Assembly (NCBI RefSeq): GCF_002944315.1
Contig: NZ_CP024311.1
Location: 1,154,501 to 1,218,500 of the forward strand
DNA length: 64,000 nucleotides
Origin: Rhizobium sp. NXC24
Lineage (GTDB): Bacteria; Pseudomonadota; Alphaproteobacteria; Rhizobiales; Rhizobiaceae
Direction of reading: 5' to 3'
Shown: piece by piece, positions 1 through 7,762 of the stretch
Layout of the letters: each line of letters starts with the position of its first letter
How positions within the stretch are numbered: position 1 is the first letter of the stretch
Notes under the pieces: generated by a model
What the model was told of the DNA's origin: nothing
The model's database searches: none
The model's input: only the letters and a program-made list of their open reading frames with translations
Program-made: the position numbers and the translations under genes

Positions 1-60
1 GATCGGCTGCGTCAGCGGGCGCTCAACCTTTACGAAAGCTATCTCGCCGTGACGCACTGA
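1..60 (+). CDS. C-terminal fragment of a protein cut by the window edge
   Basis: The first 60 bases read in frame 1 as 19 codons (DRLRQRALNLYESYLAVTH) followed by TGA. The tail is rich in charged and helix-forming residues, but it is too short to assign to a family. It may be the end of a gene that begins before the window. Nothing else supports it beyond the open frame and sensible codon use. Confidence 0.4.
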   Translation, partial: DRLRQRALNLYESYLAVTH

Positions 61-145
61 CTAGCGTGTTCAACTTATAAGGGTTTCGGGGATTAACCTG
101 CCCGCTTGGGAAAGTTGCCCGGGAGAAGCTCGCAGCATCAAGGGC

Positions 146-352
146 TCAGAGCGTCTTATGCTCCCGCAAGGCGGCCAGTAGTCTTTCGGAGGTATTATAG
201 CCGGATTGAAACAGGCCGAGCGCCGCCGTTGCCGCGAACTGGGCCTCGGCGCTTTTGATATCTATCCGCTTCTCCAGGCACCATTTATCCAACGCGCCGC
301 GCAGCACGATAATGTCCTCCGGGGAGAAGAACGAATTGGTCGTCGCTGACAT
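146..352 (-). CDS. small conserved-type hypothetical protein, 68 aa
   Basis: An ATG preceded by a GAGGG ribosome-binding site about six bases upstream opens a 68-residue frame. The product is soluble and mostly helical: an acidic N-terminus, then a segment with WCLEKRIDI and a C-terminal LLAALREHKTL. I see no signal peptide or membrane segment. Codon use is like that of the neighbouring genes. I do not recognise the family; it has the look of a small rhizobial protein of unknown function. It is a single gene with an AT-rich region upstream. Confidence 0.6.
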   Translation of the reverse strand: MSATTNSFFSPEDIIVLRGALDKWCLEKRIDIKSAEAQFAATAALGLFQSGYNTSERLLAALREHKTL

Positions 353-733
353 TGCCCGCCCTCAGGTTGCCCCCTTTACAATACGTCAAATTTTCGTTGC
401 CGCAAATAATATTTGCATGACACTTTTCTGCAACGCTCGCATCTGACCGGCTACCGCGAATAAAAGATATTTTTTACCTAAGAGCATGATTTCACAATAT
501 TTTACTGCTCAAATGATTCTAGAGATTTTTACATCGCATATGAAACCAAATCCGCCCTCCCAGCGTTAGAAGATCACGGCGCCGCGAAAGCCGAGGGAGT
601 GCCAAAGCAAGCCGCGGCAATGATTAGCATTCTGTTAACTACAGTATGTCTCAATTCGGGTGATAACGGCGATTTGCAGAGTTTAGTCGCATGATTATTC
701 GCATGGCCGCCACAGTTGGGCGTCCATGTCACG
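353..733. other. AT-rich intergenic region
   Basis: About 380 bases of lower GC content lie between the 68-residue gene and the small genes that follow. I find no convincing gene here. On the minus strand a very short frame ending at 574 encodes 18 residues that read like a signal peptide (MLIIAAACFG..SAFAAP) and then stops, which may be a gene remnant. The region probably holds the promoter of the minus-strand gene at 146-352. Confidence 0.4.
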
Positions 734-877
734 GTGTCTGGGGAATGCCGTGAGAATGGCGTGAATGCCCTGTTGTCAGAGCCGCAGGAGGCGGCGAAGA
801 TTTTGGGGAGCGCCAGCCCGCTTGGGAATAGCGGGCAGGATGAAATTAATCGCAAGTTCATCCGTCTCGGGCCGTAA
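734..877 (+). CDS. possible small ORF, 47 aa, abutting the next gene
   Basis: A frame starting with GTG at 734 (a TTG at 713 is also in frame) runs to a TAA at 875-877. The next base begins an ATG that is in frame with the following small gene. The product reads like a soluble peptide (LLSEPQEAAKIL, then DEINRKFIRLGP). No clear ribosome-binding site is visible, so this may be chance. The stop-start contact with the next gene would permit translational coupling. Confidence 0.28.
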   Translation: MSGECRENGVNALLSEPQEAAKILGSASPLGNSGQDEINRKFIRLGP

Positions 878-889
878 ATGGAGACGAGA

Positions 890-1057
890 ATGGCAGAGAT
901 CATATCCCTTTTGGATCGAAGATCGCGGTTGCCGCTGCGGGCTCAGAAGGAGCCGGTGGAGGCGAAGATTCTTCTGTTCACCGGCGTCCGCTACGAGCGC
1001 CTCGACGTCAGCTCCCATCGTCCCGGAACGGGACCAAAGCGGGCGAAGGGCAAGTAG
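890..1057 (+). CDS. small basic hypothetical protein, 55 aa
   Basis: An ATG at 890 lies six bases after a GGAG ribosome-binding site, and the frame ends with TAG at 1055-1057. An in-frame ATG at 878 is an alternative start that would abut the upstream stop. The protein begins MAEIISLLDRRSRLP, has a central KILLFTGVRYERLDV strand-like segment and ends in a Lys/Gly/Pro-rich basic tail. It has no membrane segment. Codon use is clearly coding, and I believe proteins of this type are widespread but uncharacterised in rhizobia. Function unknown. Confidence 0.6.
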   Translation: MAEIISLLDRRSRLPLRAQKEPVEAKILLFTGVRYERLDVSSHRPGTGPKRAKGK

Positions 1058-1111
1058 TTCGGCACTATGCCGGCGAGATGCGCCGGCACGACCCCTTCGG
1101 GGCGACTTCGA

Positions 1112-1135
1112 TATCGTGGCCCGTGAGCCACGATA
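1112..1135. repeat. perfect 9-bp inverted repeat (hairpin)
   Basis: TATCGTGGC and GCCACGATA are separated by six bases. A second small hairpin, CCCC-TTCG-GGGG-like, lies just before it. They sit between the end of the 55-residue gene and the end of the convergent DUF1254 gene, so they could act as a terminator, but no T-run follows on either strand. Confidence 0.4.
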
Positions 1136-1194
1136 CGGATGCAATCCACTCGCCGGTTCTTAACTGAAACGGCATCCAGCTTCGCGATTAGATC

Positions 1195-1743
1195 TTACCG
1201 TCCATCAAACACGTCGCAGCCGGCTTCCGAGAGGAAGTTCCGTGCGGCGGCGTCAAAGCTTGCTTGTGGCGCCATTGTGCGCAGCACGACATAGCCCTGC
1301 GCGCGCGGCGCTTCGACCAGGATCGATTGTGCGAGCGACGGCGGCAATGCCTTGCGGATCCCCGTGAGCTGGATCGGCGAGGCAAGCAGCAAATCCAGCA
1401 CGCCGCCGACCGAAGTGCGGTCGCTCATGCTGAAGACCTCGTTCGATGCGGCGTCATAAACGGACAGCGACCAGAACGGCACCTTTCCCTTGGCCGTCAG
1501 CCGGATTGGCTGAGTTCCGATGTCGAAGGCACAAACGGCCGTACGAATGTAGGGGTCGCTATTGGAAAGCCCTGAATCGTCATCCTTGTCGTCCAGCGTA
1601 TAGAAGTGGTTTTCATCGCCCTCACCCTCGACACGGGTATAGGCGTCGCGATCGGAAAAATGCGGCAGGGAGAGGATGATGATGACATGCAGGAGCGTGG
1701 CGCCAAGCAGGCCAGTCAGAATGGCGAAGACGACCCTAAACAT
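1195..1743 (-). CDS. DUF1254-like membrane-anchored protein, 182 aa
   Basis: The reading frame is open further upstream, but the natural start is the ATG at 1743 (MFRVVFAILTGLLG). It is followed by one hydrophobic segment at about residues 3-25, typical of an uncleaved signal anchor. The body contains PFWSLSVYDAASNEVFS, resembling the domain of unknown function found with DUF1214. The start overlaps the stop of the upstream DUF1214 gene by eight bases, so the two are translationally coupled and likely act together at the envelope. No enzymatic role is established. Confidence 0.75.
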   Translation of the reverse strand: MFRVVFAILTGLLGATLLHVIIILSLPHFSDRDAYTRVEGEGDENHFYTLDDKDDDSGLSNSDPYIRTAVCAFDIGTQPIRLTAKGKVPFWSLSVYDAASNEVFSMSDRTSVGGVLDLLLASPIQLTGIRKALPPSLAQSILVEAPRAQGYVVLRTMAPQASFDAAARNFLSEAGCDVFDGR

Positions 1744-2323
1744 GACCGCACCTGATTTTCTCGAGCTTCGGCATGGACAGATCGATAAGGCCGGAATTGC
1801 CTGCCGCAGGCGAATCCAGCAGCGTCCACACCAGGCGGAAGTTGCCGGAAGCGGGCAGCGCCAGCCAATTGCCCGCCTGTGCGTCCGGCGAAACGGTAAT
1901 GGTGAAGCTCGAATCCGGATTGCGCAGTATAATCCAGGAATTGAGCGCAGACGGCCGGCCAGGAGATCCGCCAAGCGGCTCGCCGTCATTGCCCGCGATG
2001 AACAGCGTCCATAGCCGCGCCGGCGGCGTCTGGCCGCTGATGCGATAGCTGCAGCCCGCCGTCAGCCGCGCGCCGGTATCGTCATCGGAGGCGGTGAACG
2101 TCAGCCCCTCCGCCGTGCCATAGAGCAATCGTCCCGCACGGGCGCGATGCGATTTCGCGTAAGGATCGGCGTCGACCGTGTGCATTTCCGGAAATGCCTG
2201 CCAGGTGCCGAGCTTGATTGCGCCGAAACCGGAGGTCGCATCCAGCGCAAAAAGCGTGAATAGAATCCCCCCGCCAAAGGCGATTATCAGCGAAAGCGCA
2301 ACAAGAAGGGGAACCCGGAACAC
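1736..2323 (-). CDS. DUF1214 domain-containing protein, 195 aa
   Basis: This is the first gene of a two-gene minus-strand operon. An N-terminal hydrophobic segment (about residues 5-27) is followed by an extracytoplasmic domain. The C-terminal part carries SPDAQAGNWLALP and then FRLVWTLLD, the characteristic ending of DUF1214 domains. It overlaps the following DUF1254-like gene by eight bases. The pair resembles the two halves of larger DUF1254-DUF1214 proteins, which suggests they form a heteromer. Substrate and role are unknown. Confidence 0.8.
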   Translation of the reverse strand: MFRVPLLVALSLIIAFGGGILFTLFALDATSGFGAIKLGTWQAFPEMHTVDADPYAKSHRARAGRLLYGTAEGLTFTASDDDTGARLTAGCSYRISGQTPPARLWTLFIAGNDGEPLGGSPGRPSALNSWIILRNPDSSFTITVSPDAQAGNWLALPASGNFRLVWTLLDSPAAGNSGLIDLSMPKLEKIRCGHV

Positions 2324-2484
2324 TCTAAGATCGTCCTCGTGACCAACTAGAGGCCTGATTTATCCCTGATTCGAAGGGGTGGGGGAAGTGCGGGCAGCTG
2401 CTTGCCGATCTTGCCTCACCAAAAGAAGCGGCGGCAACAGGTCGGTTCGGGGTTGGCAAGCATGAAGCCGCGGGCAGCCTGATT

Positions 2485-4680
2485 TTACTCCGCCGCTGCC
2501 ATTTTCTGTGCGGCGAGTGGCGCTGCCGCCTTCAGCTTCTCGCCGATATCGCGCAGGATTTTCGTGGAATCCACCGACAGCGAGCGCGGCCGAACGAGCG
2601 GGGGCAGGGCGTTGTCATCGGGCGCCTGGGCTTTCTTGGCAGCCACGGTCTGCGGCTTTTGCACCGGGAAGGGATTGTCGATGCCGGGGATTGGCTTCAG
2701 CACGATGCCCTGGTGGGCATAGTCCATGATCTTCTTGAAGGTCATGGCCGGCAGCGTGCCGCCCGTCATGTTGTTGGTCGAGGTGTAGTCGTCGTTGCCG
2801 AACCAGACGGCGCAGGTGTAGTTGCCGGTGAAGCCGATGAACCAGGCATCGCGATAGGCCTGCGTCGTACCCGTCTTGCCGCCGACGAGGATGCCGTGGT
2901 CGAGCGCTGCCTTGCGCCCGGTGCCGATGATCGGGATCTGGGTCAGCATCTGGTTCATGTAGGAATTGGCTTTTTCGGAAAGCACGCGTTTGGCCGGCGG
3001 CTCGTCACGCGCGAAATCGTAGAGCACCTTGCCGTCATAGCCCATGATTTGCGCAATGCCGTGCCGGCGTGACTGCATGCCGTCCGCCGGGAAAACCGAA
3101 TAGGCCGTCGCCTGGTCGAGTACGGTCACTTCCGACGTGCCGATCGGAATGGTCTTGTCGTTGCGGATCGGCGTCTCCACACCCAAGGCCTTGGCCATGT
3201 CGCGGATCGGCTGGATGCCGAATTTCTCCTTGGCGAGACGAACTGGAATGGTGTTGATGGACTGCGCGATCGCCTGCGTCAGTGTCACCTTGCCTTCATA
3301 GCGGTTTTCATAATTGTGCGGGCTCCAATTGCCCCAACTGATCGGCGCGTCGACGATGGTCGACGTCGGCGTCATGCCGTTCTCCATGGCAACGGAATAA
3401 GTGTAGATCTTAAAGGACGAGCCTGGCTGACGCAGGGCTTTGGTGGCGCGGTTGAACTGGCTTTCGCCGTAATCCCGGCCGCCCACCATGGCGCGTACCG
3501 CCCCGCCGTTTTCGATCATGACGCTCGCACCCTGCGAGGCGTGATAGCGTTCGCCATATTCCATCAGGCTGGACTCGATGGAATCCTCCGCTGCCTTCTG
3601 CAGGCCCATGTCGATCGTCGTGCGGACGATCAGCGAACGCTCGGGGAAGTGGACAGCCAGTCGCTGCACCTCGTCGAAGGCCCAATCGAGGAAGAAATCC
3701 GGTGATTCGATCTGGGCGCGATCGACGACCGAGGCGGGATTGCGCCTGGCGGCAATGACTTGCCCTTCGGTCATTAGACCGCTTTGCACGAGGTTGGTGA
3801 GGACATCGTTGGCGCGGGCGCGCGCTGCCGGCAAGTTCACATGCGGCGCATATTTCGCCGGCGCCTTGAATAGACCCGCAAGCATCGCCGCCTCGGCCAG
3901 GTTGACGTCGCTGATGCTCTTGCCGAAATAGAACTGCGCCGCCGCGGCAGCACCGAAGGTTCCGCCGCCCATATAGGTGCGATCGAGATAGAGGCTCAAG
4001 ATCTCCTTCTTGGAAAGATTGGCCTCCAGCCAGATCGCCAGGAAGGCTTCCTTGATCTTGCGGTCTATCGAGCGCTCGTTACTGAGGAAGATATTCTTGG
4101 CAAGCTGTTGCGTCAGCGTCGAGCCACCTTGGACGACGCCGCCAGCCTGCGCATTGACGGTCAGCGCCCGGAACAGGCCGAAGACATCAATGCCGAAATG
4201 GTCGAAGAAGCGACGATCCTCCGTCGCCAATACCGCCTTGATGAAATAGTCCGGCAACTGGTCCACCGGCACGGAATTCTCATGAATGATGCCGCGATGA
4301 CCGATGACGCTGCCGTAACGATCGAGGAAGGTGACGGCGAAGTTGCCGCGGTTGCGCCAGTCTCCTTGCGTGGCTTCGAAGGCCGGCATGGCGAGCATCA
4401 GCATGACGATGGAACCGGCGGTGCCGAGCGTCAGCCCTTCGCCAAGCAGTTCGAACAGGATGCGTTTCCAGCCGCGGGCGCGAAAACGGCGGAAGAAAAT
4501 GGTAACATCTTCCCAGAGTTCGGCGAGGCGGAATCCGGCATTCCACAGGGTAGAGTCGATCCATGAATCGATACGCAGGAAAAAATGCCGCTTCCGGCGT
4601 GGCCGCTGCTCCGCTTGGCCCTCCGGCTGTGCATCGGGCTTGGTCTCAGGCCCGTTTTCTGGGTTGGATGGGTCTTCCAC
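2485..4680 (-). CDS. class A penicillin-binding protein (transglycosylase/transpeptidase), 731 aa
   Basis: This bifunctional peptidoglycan synthase is anchored in the inner membrane. A basic cytoplasmic N-terminus is followed by one membrane segment near residues 76-100. The GT51 glycosyltransferase domain shows ATEDRRFF (catalytic Glu near 154) and GGSTLTQQLAKN near 185. The transpeptidase domain shows the SxxK box in PGSSFK, the SxN box in QSINT and the KTGT box in GGKTGTT. The C-terminal tail is short and Ala-rich. Length and motif order fit PBP1A/1B-type enzymes; I cannot tell which paralogue. It is monocistronic, divergent from the YcgN-type gene. Confidence 0.93.
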   Translation of the reverse strand: MEDPSNPENGPETKPDAQPEGQAEQRPRRKRHFFLRIDSWIDSTLWNAGFRLAELWEDVTIFFRRFRARGWKRILFELLGEGLTLGTAGSIVMLMLAMPAFEATQGDWRNRGNFAVTFLDRYGSVIGHRGIIHENSVPVDQLPDYFIKAVLATEDRRFFDHFGIDVFGLFRALTVNAQAGGVVQGGSTLTQQLAKNIFLSNERSIDRKIKEAFLAIWLEANLSKKEILSLYLDRTYMGGGTFGAAAAAQFYFGKSISDVNLAEAAMLAGLFKAPAKYAPHVNLPAARARANDVLTNLVQSGLMTEGQVIAARRNPASVVDRAQIESPDFFLDWAFDEVQRLAVHFPERSLIVRTTIDMGLQKAAEDSIESSLMEYGERYHASQGASVMIENGGAVRAMVGGRDYGESQFNRATKALRQPGSSFKIYTYSVAMENGMTPTSTIVDAPISWGNWSPHNYENRYEGKVTLTQAIAQSINTIPVRLAKEKFGIQPIRDMAKALGVETPIRNDKTIPIGTSEVTVLDQATAYSVFPADGMQSRRHGIAQIMGYDGKVLYDFARDEPPAKRVLSEKANSYMNQMLTQIPIIGTGRKAALDHGILVGGKTGTTQAYRDAWFIGFTGNYTCAVWFGNDDYTSTNNMTGGTLPAMTFKKIMDYAHQGIVLKPIPGIDNPFPVQKPQTVAAKKAQAPDDNALPPLVRPRSLSVDSTKILRDIGEKLKAAAPLAAQKMAAAE

Positions 4681-4844
4681 GCTCTACTTCCCGACCACAA
4701 TGCCTCAGTGCGTATTCCCTTGGGGCACGCAAAGCCTACCTCTCATAGACCGGTGAATTGAATAATTGGTTGATTTAGGGAAAAGAACAAGAGACATGCA
4801 TGCCGCAGCCCGCATTTCCCTCGCGAGCGGCGAGGAAGACGACG

Positions 4845-5330
4845 ATGGACGACATACCTTTTTGGAAGAGCAAGACGCTGACGGAGATGAGCACACCCGA
4901 ATGGGAAAGCCTGTGTGACGGCTGCGGCCTCTGTTGTCTCAACAAGATCGAGGAGTGGGATACGGGCGACGTCTATTTCACCTCGATCCGCTGCAAGTTG
5001 ATGGACGGCGAAAGCTGTCGCTGCACCAGCTACCCGAACCGCTGGGATTTCGTGCCTGATTGCGTGCAACTGACGCCGGAGAAAGTTCCGGAGCTGGAAT
5101 GGTTGCCGCCTACCTGTGCCTATCGCCTCGTCAACGAGGGGCGCGACCTCTACTGGTGGCATCCGCTGATATCGGGCGATCCGGAAACGGTTCACATAGC
5201 CGGCGTCTCCGCCCGCGGTCGCACGGTCAGCGAAAGCGATGTCGATCTCGACGATTTCGAAGACTACATCGTCGATTGGCCGTTGACGGTGGAAGACGAC
5301 ATGGAGGCTAGTCCTCCGGCAAGGCCATAG
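4845..5330 (+). CDS. YcgN-type (UPF0260) cysteine cluster protein, 161 aa
   Basis: The family is a small cytosolic protein with conserved cysteines that may bind a metal or an Fe-S cluster. Here CDGCGLCC lies near residue 25, with further cysteines in [20 protein letters not shown] and PTCAYR. The C-terminus is acidic. An upstream in-frame ATG at 4800 exists, but the ATG at 4845 has a good AGGAAG site six bases before it and gives the usual family length. Its end overlaps the convergent YjbR gene by 23 bases. Function is unknown in the family. Confidence 0.85.
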   Translation: MDDIPFWKSKTLTEMSTPEWESLCDGCGLCCLNKIEEWDTGDVYFTSIRCKLMDGESCRCTSYPNRWDFVPDCVQLTPEKVPELEWLPPTCAYRLVNEGRDLYWWHPLISGDPETVHIAGVSARGRTVSESDVDLDDFEDYIVDWPLTVEDDMEASPPARP

Positions 5331-5637
5331 ATTTCGGCGCCACATTGCGCCATGCCTGCCGCACGAGCGCGTGTATCGTGTCGTCATCCAGGACATGATG
5401 GAAAAGCCGCGTCCAGCCCTTGAGCCCCCAGGCGCCCGGCACGGCGAGGACGTGTTCCGAGACGGTTGCCAGCACCATCTGCTGCTGATCGGGCGTCAGC
5501 TTGACAACACAGAATTCAGGGTGCGGAAGCGTCAGATAAATTTTCCCGCGAACGCGAAAATCCCGATTCCCAAAATGCGAGCTCTCCACCGTTTCCGGTA
5601 GGCCATGCGCAAAGGAAATGAGGTCGTCGTCGGTCAT
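5308..5637 (-). CDS. MmcQ/YjbR family protein, 109 aa
   Basis: This is a single-domain protein of the YjbR DNA-binding-like fold. It starts [15 protein letters not shown] and contains [14 protein letters not shown] near residue 20 and the ending [14 protein letters not shown], both typical of the family. The frame is open further upstream, but this ATG gives the family's usual length. The family name reflects a double-wing fold; biochemical function is not established. It converges on the YcgN-type gene with a short overlap. Confidence 0.82.
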   Translation of the reverse strand: MTDDDLISFAHGLPETVESSHFGNRDFRVRGKIYLTLPHPEFCVVKLTPDQQQMVLATVSEHVLAVPGAWGLKGWTRLFHHVLDDDTIHALVRQAWRNVAPKSMALPED

Positions 5638-5796
5638 GAGCGGAAGATTAGCATGGAAGCCGAGTGCACCGCAGCCGTCCGCTTTTCTCTGCCTCGTGCG
5701 ACGAAAGGGCCGCCCCACCGAGGCCGCTCCTCGTTGAAATAACCGAATACGCATGATATCGCGCGGTGCCTTCGCAAATGCATAGGGAGCCTCCGC

Positions 5797-6105
5797 GTGA
5801 TCCGTCATATCGTCTTCTTCACCGTTCCCGATCGCGCCAATCTTGAAGCCGTACGGTCCGGCCTGTCGATCCTGACGGCTATTCCGCATGCGCGCCTGCT
5901 GGAGATCGGAACGAACGTGAAGACCGACCAGCTCGGCACCGATGTCGATCTTGTGGTCTATGGCGAATTCGACGACGAAGCGGCTTTGGCAGCCTACAAG
6001 GCGCATCCGAACTATCAGCTTTCCATCGAACGCGTCCGCCCGTTGCGCGAAATGCGGATCGCGGCGGACTATGAGAGCACGACGGCGGTGCGGAAGCCGG
6101 TCTAG
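5797..6105 (+). CDS. Dabb (stress-responsive alpha/beta barrel) domain protein, 102 aa
   Basis: The start MIRHIVFFTV, a GTNVKTDQLG segment and a VVYGEFDDEAALAAYKAHPNY block are the hallmarks of the Dabb ferredoxin-like fold. In this family the His near the N-terminus and the YxxHP region are conserved. Members form dimeric barrels. Some are enzymes (for example olivetolic acid cyclase in plants), but bacterial members are mostly uncharacterised. The gene stands alone and is followed by a 600-base non-coding stretch. Confidence 0.85.
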   Translation: MIRHIVFFTVPDRANLEAVRSGLSILTAIPHARLLEIGTNVKTDQLGTDVDLVVYGEFDDEAALAAYKAHPNYQLSIERVRPLREMRIAADYESTTAVRKPV

Positions 6106-6704
6106 TATGGTCCTTCGCTGAAGGGACAGCTATTCGCCAATCTTTTCAAAAGCCTGGATAGCCTCGCGGAATCAAGTTCGCCGCATTCGCATGCATCGCG
6201 CGAAGCTTTTGACTCAACTTCTCACGCCTTGGAAGCAATGCTCGAAAACATGGCGCGAAGCGATTCAAAAGACTCAAGGAAACCCAAGTGTTTTACGTGG
6301 GTAAAACACTTGAAGGCCGGTCGTATCGGCCGATTAGGCACCCCCGATCACGGGCGTGCTTATGCGTTGATGATAATCAAGATAGATTAAAAATGACTGA
6401 CTTTTGCGGTTTACGGCGGAAACCGGTGCCGTGAGCAATTGCGATGCCGATATGCTGCACGCGCAATTTGCCGTGTGCGTCATCGATAGGGGGTCGGCGG
6501 CTGAGATTTGGAACGTTTGGCGGGCCGCCGCCTTCCCATCGTTGATATCGCCACTGTCGGGTCGAATTAGCGCAAGATCTTAGATGGGATGGGACGTCCG
6601 ACCGCACGTTCTGCGCGTGGAAAATTACGCCCCATTCATTTGCCATTCAGACGCGTTTGGGTAAATATTTGCTCAAGTTAATGTCCCCGTGGGAAGTCTG
6701 GAGC
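6106..6704. other. intergenic region upstream of feuN
   Basis: About 600 bases hold no gene I can support. A frame from an ATG at about 6238 encodes some 50 residues, but its ribosome-binding site is poorly placed and a strong palindrome cuts across it. Two imperfect direct repeats (a GCGCGAAGC motif followed by a CTCAA motif) lie at about 6190-6280. The right end must contain the promoter of the feu genes. Confidence 0.4.
6285..6312. repeat. perfect 12-bp inverted repeat with 4-base loop
   Basis: CAAGTGTTTTAC, GTGG, GTAAAACACTTG form a fully paired hairpin. No T-run follows on either strand, so a standard intrinsic terminator is not indicated. It could be a protein-binding site or an RNA processing signal between the Dabb gene and feuN. 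Confidence 0.6.
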
Positions 6705-6953
6705 ATGGCATCATTTCTGAGCATAGCAGCAGCGGCCGCCATCATGGCCGGCTCGGCTGTTCTGCCGACGCCGACGCCGACCCTGGTGGCGCGTGCGAAC
6801 AGCGACTGCAGCGAGGCGGCCGCCGAGGTGGTTGCAAAGACGGGGGGACAGCTCCTTTCCGCACAGCCGTCAGGCGATAGCTGTGTCATCACCGTTCTCG
6901 TCCAGGGTAATGGCCAGCGGCCGCGCAAGGTAACCATGAAGGTGCCGATGTAG
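6705..6953 (+). CDS. feuN: FeuN-like small periplasmic modulator, 82 aa
   Basis: The small protein has an N-terminal hydrophobic signal sequence (MASFLSIAAAAAIMAG) and a periplasmic domain with two cysteines, at SDCSEAA and GDSCVIT, and a PepSY-like strand pattern ending RPRKVTMKVPM. It sits just upstream of a feuP/feuQ pair. In Sinorhizobium meliloti that position holds FeuN, a periplasmic inhibitor of the FeuQ kinase. The ATG at 6705 has a GGAAG site nine bases upstream; ATG 6681 and TTG 6657 are less likely starts. The identity rests mainly on position, size and export signal. Confidence 0.72.
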   Translation: MASFLSIAAAAAIMAGSAVLPTPTPTLVARANSDCSEAAAEVVAKTGGQLLSAQPSGDSCVITVLVQGNGQRPRKVTMKVPM

Positions 6954-7090
6954 GTGGAAACACTTTCACGCCGCCGCGCAAAGGACTCTCTAACGCTTTG
7001 AATCTCACGCAAAATCTTTAATGGCCGAGTGATTCCACGCGAGCCTCATTTGCAGTACTATTTCTCAAACCAGGGAAATTGGGTCGGAAG

Positions 7091-7762
7091 ATGCGCATTC
7101 TTATAGTCGAAGATGATATCAACTTGAATCGGCAGCTTGCCGAAGCCTTGAAAGAGGCGGGCTATGTGGTCGATACCGCCTTCGACGGCGAGGAGGGGCA
7201 TTTCCTGGGTGAGACCGAGCCCTACGACGCCATCATCCTCGATATCGGCCTGCCGGAAATGGACGGGATCACGGTACTGGAGAAGTGGCGCGGTGCGGGG
7301 CGGGGGACGCCCGTATTGATCCTGACGGCTCGCGATCGCTGGAGCGACAAGGTCGCCGGCATCGATGCGGGCGCCGACGATTATGTCGCCAAGCCTTTTC
7401 ACGTAGAAGAGGTACTGGCCCGAATCCGGGCGCTGATCCGTCGCGCCGCTGGCCATTCGTCATCGGAAATCATCTGCGGCCCGGTGCGCCTCGACACCAA
7501 GAGCTCGAAGGCCACGGTCGACGGCAAGCCGCTGAAGCTCACCTCGCACGAGTACAGGCTGCTTGCCTATCTCATGCATCACAAGGGCGAAGTTGTCTCG
7601 CGCACGGAGCTGGTCGAGCATATGTACGACCAGGATTTCGACCGCGATTCCAATACGATCGAAGTTTTCGTCGGCCGTCTGCGCAAGAAGATGGGTGTCG
7701 ACCTGATCGAAACAGTGCGGGGTCTCGGCTATCGTATCCAAGCGCCGACCAATGCGAATTAA
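7091..7762 (+). CDS. feuP: OmpR-family response regulator FeuP, 223 aa
   Basis: The N-terminal receiver domain has acidic residues EDD at 7-9, the phospho-acceptor Asp51 in LDIGLPEMDG and the conserved Lys in AKPFHVEE. A C-terminal winged-helix domain contains LTSHEYRLLAYLM and ends GLGYRIQ. It overlaps feuQ by 11 bases. In rhizobia FeuP was first linked to iron uptake; in S. meliloti it controls ndvA and hypo-osmotic adaptation through cyclic glucan export. The start is ATG 7091; a TTG at 7079 is in frame. Confidence 0.88.
   Translation: MRILIVEDDINLNRQLAEALKEAGYVVDTAFDGEEGHFLGETEPYDAIILDIGLPEMDGITVLEKWRGAGRGTPVLILTARDRWSDKVAGIDAGADDYVAKPFHVEEVLARIRALIRRAAGHSSSEIICGPVRLDTKSSKATVDGKPLKLTSHEYRLLAYLMHHKGEVVSRTELVEHMYDQDFDRDSNTIEVFVGRLRKKMGVDLIETVRGLGYRIQAPTNAN

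Noticed and set aside
6377..6646. 89-codon minus-strand frame upstream of feuN
   Set aside because: Unusual composition, no ribosome-binding site and no recognisable features.
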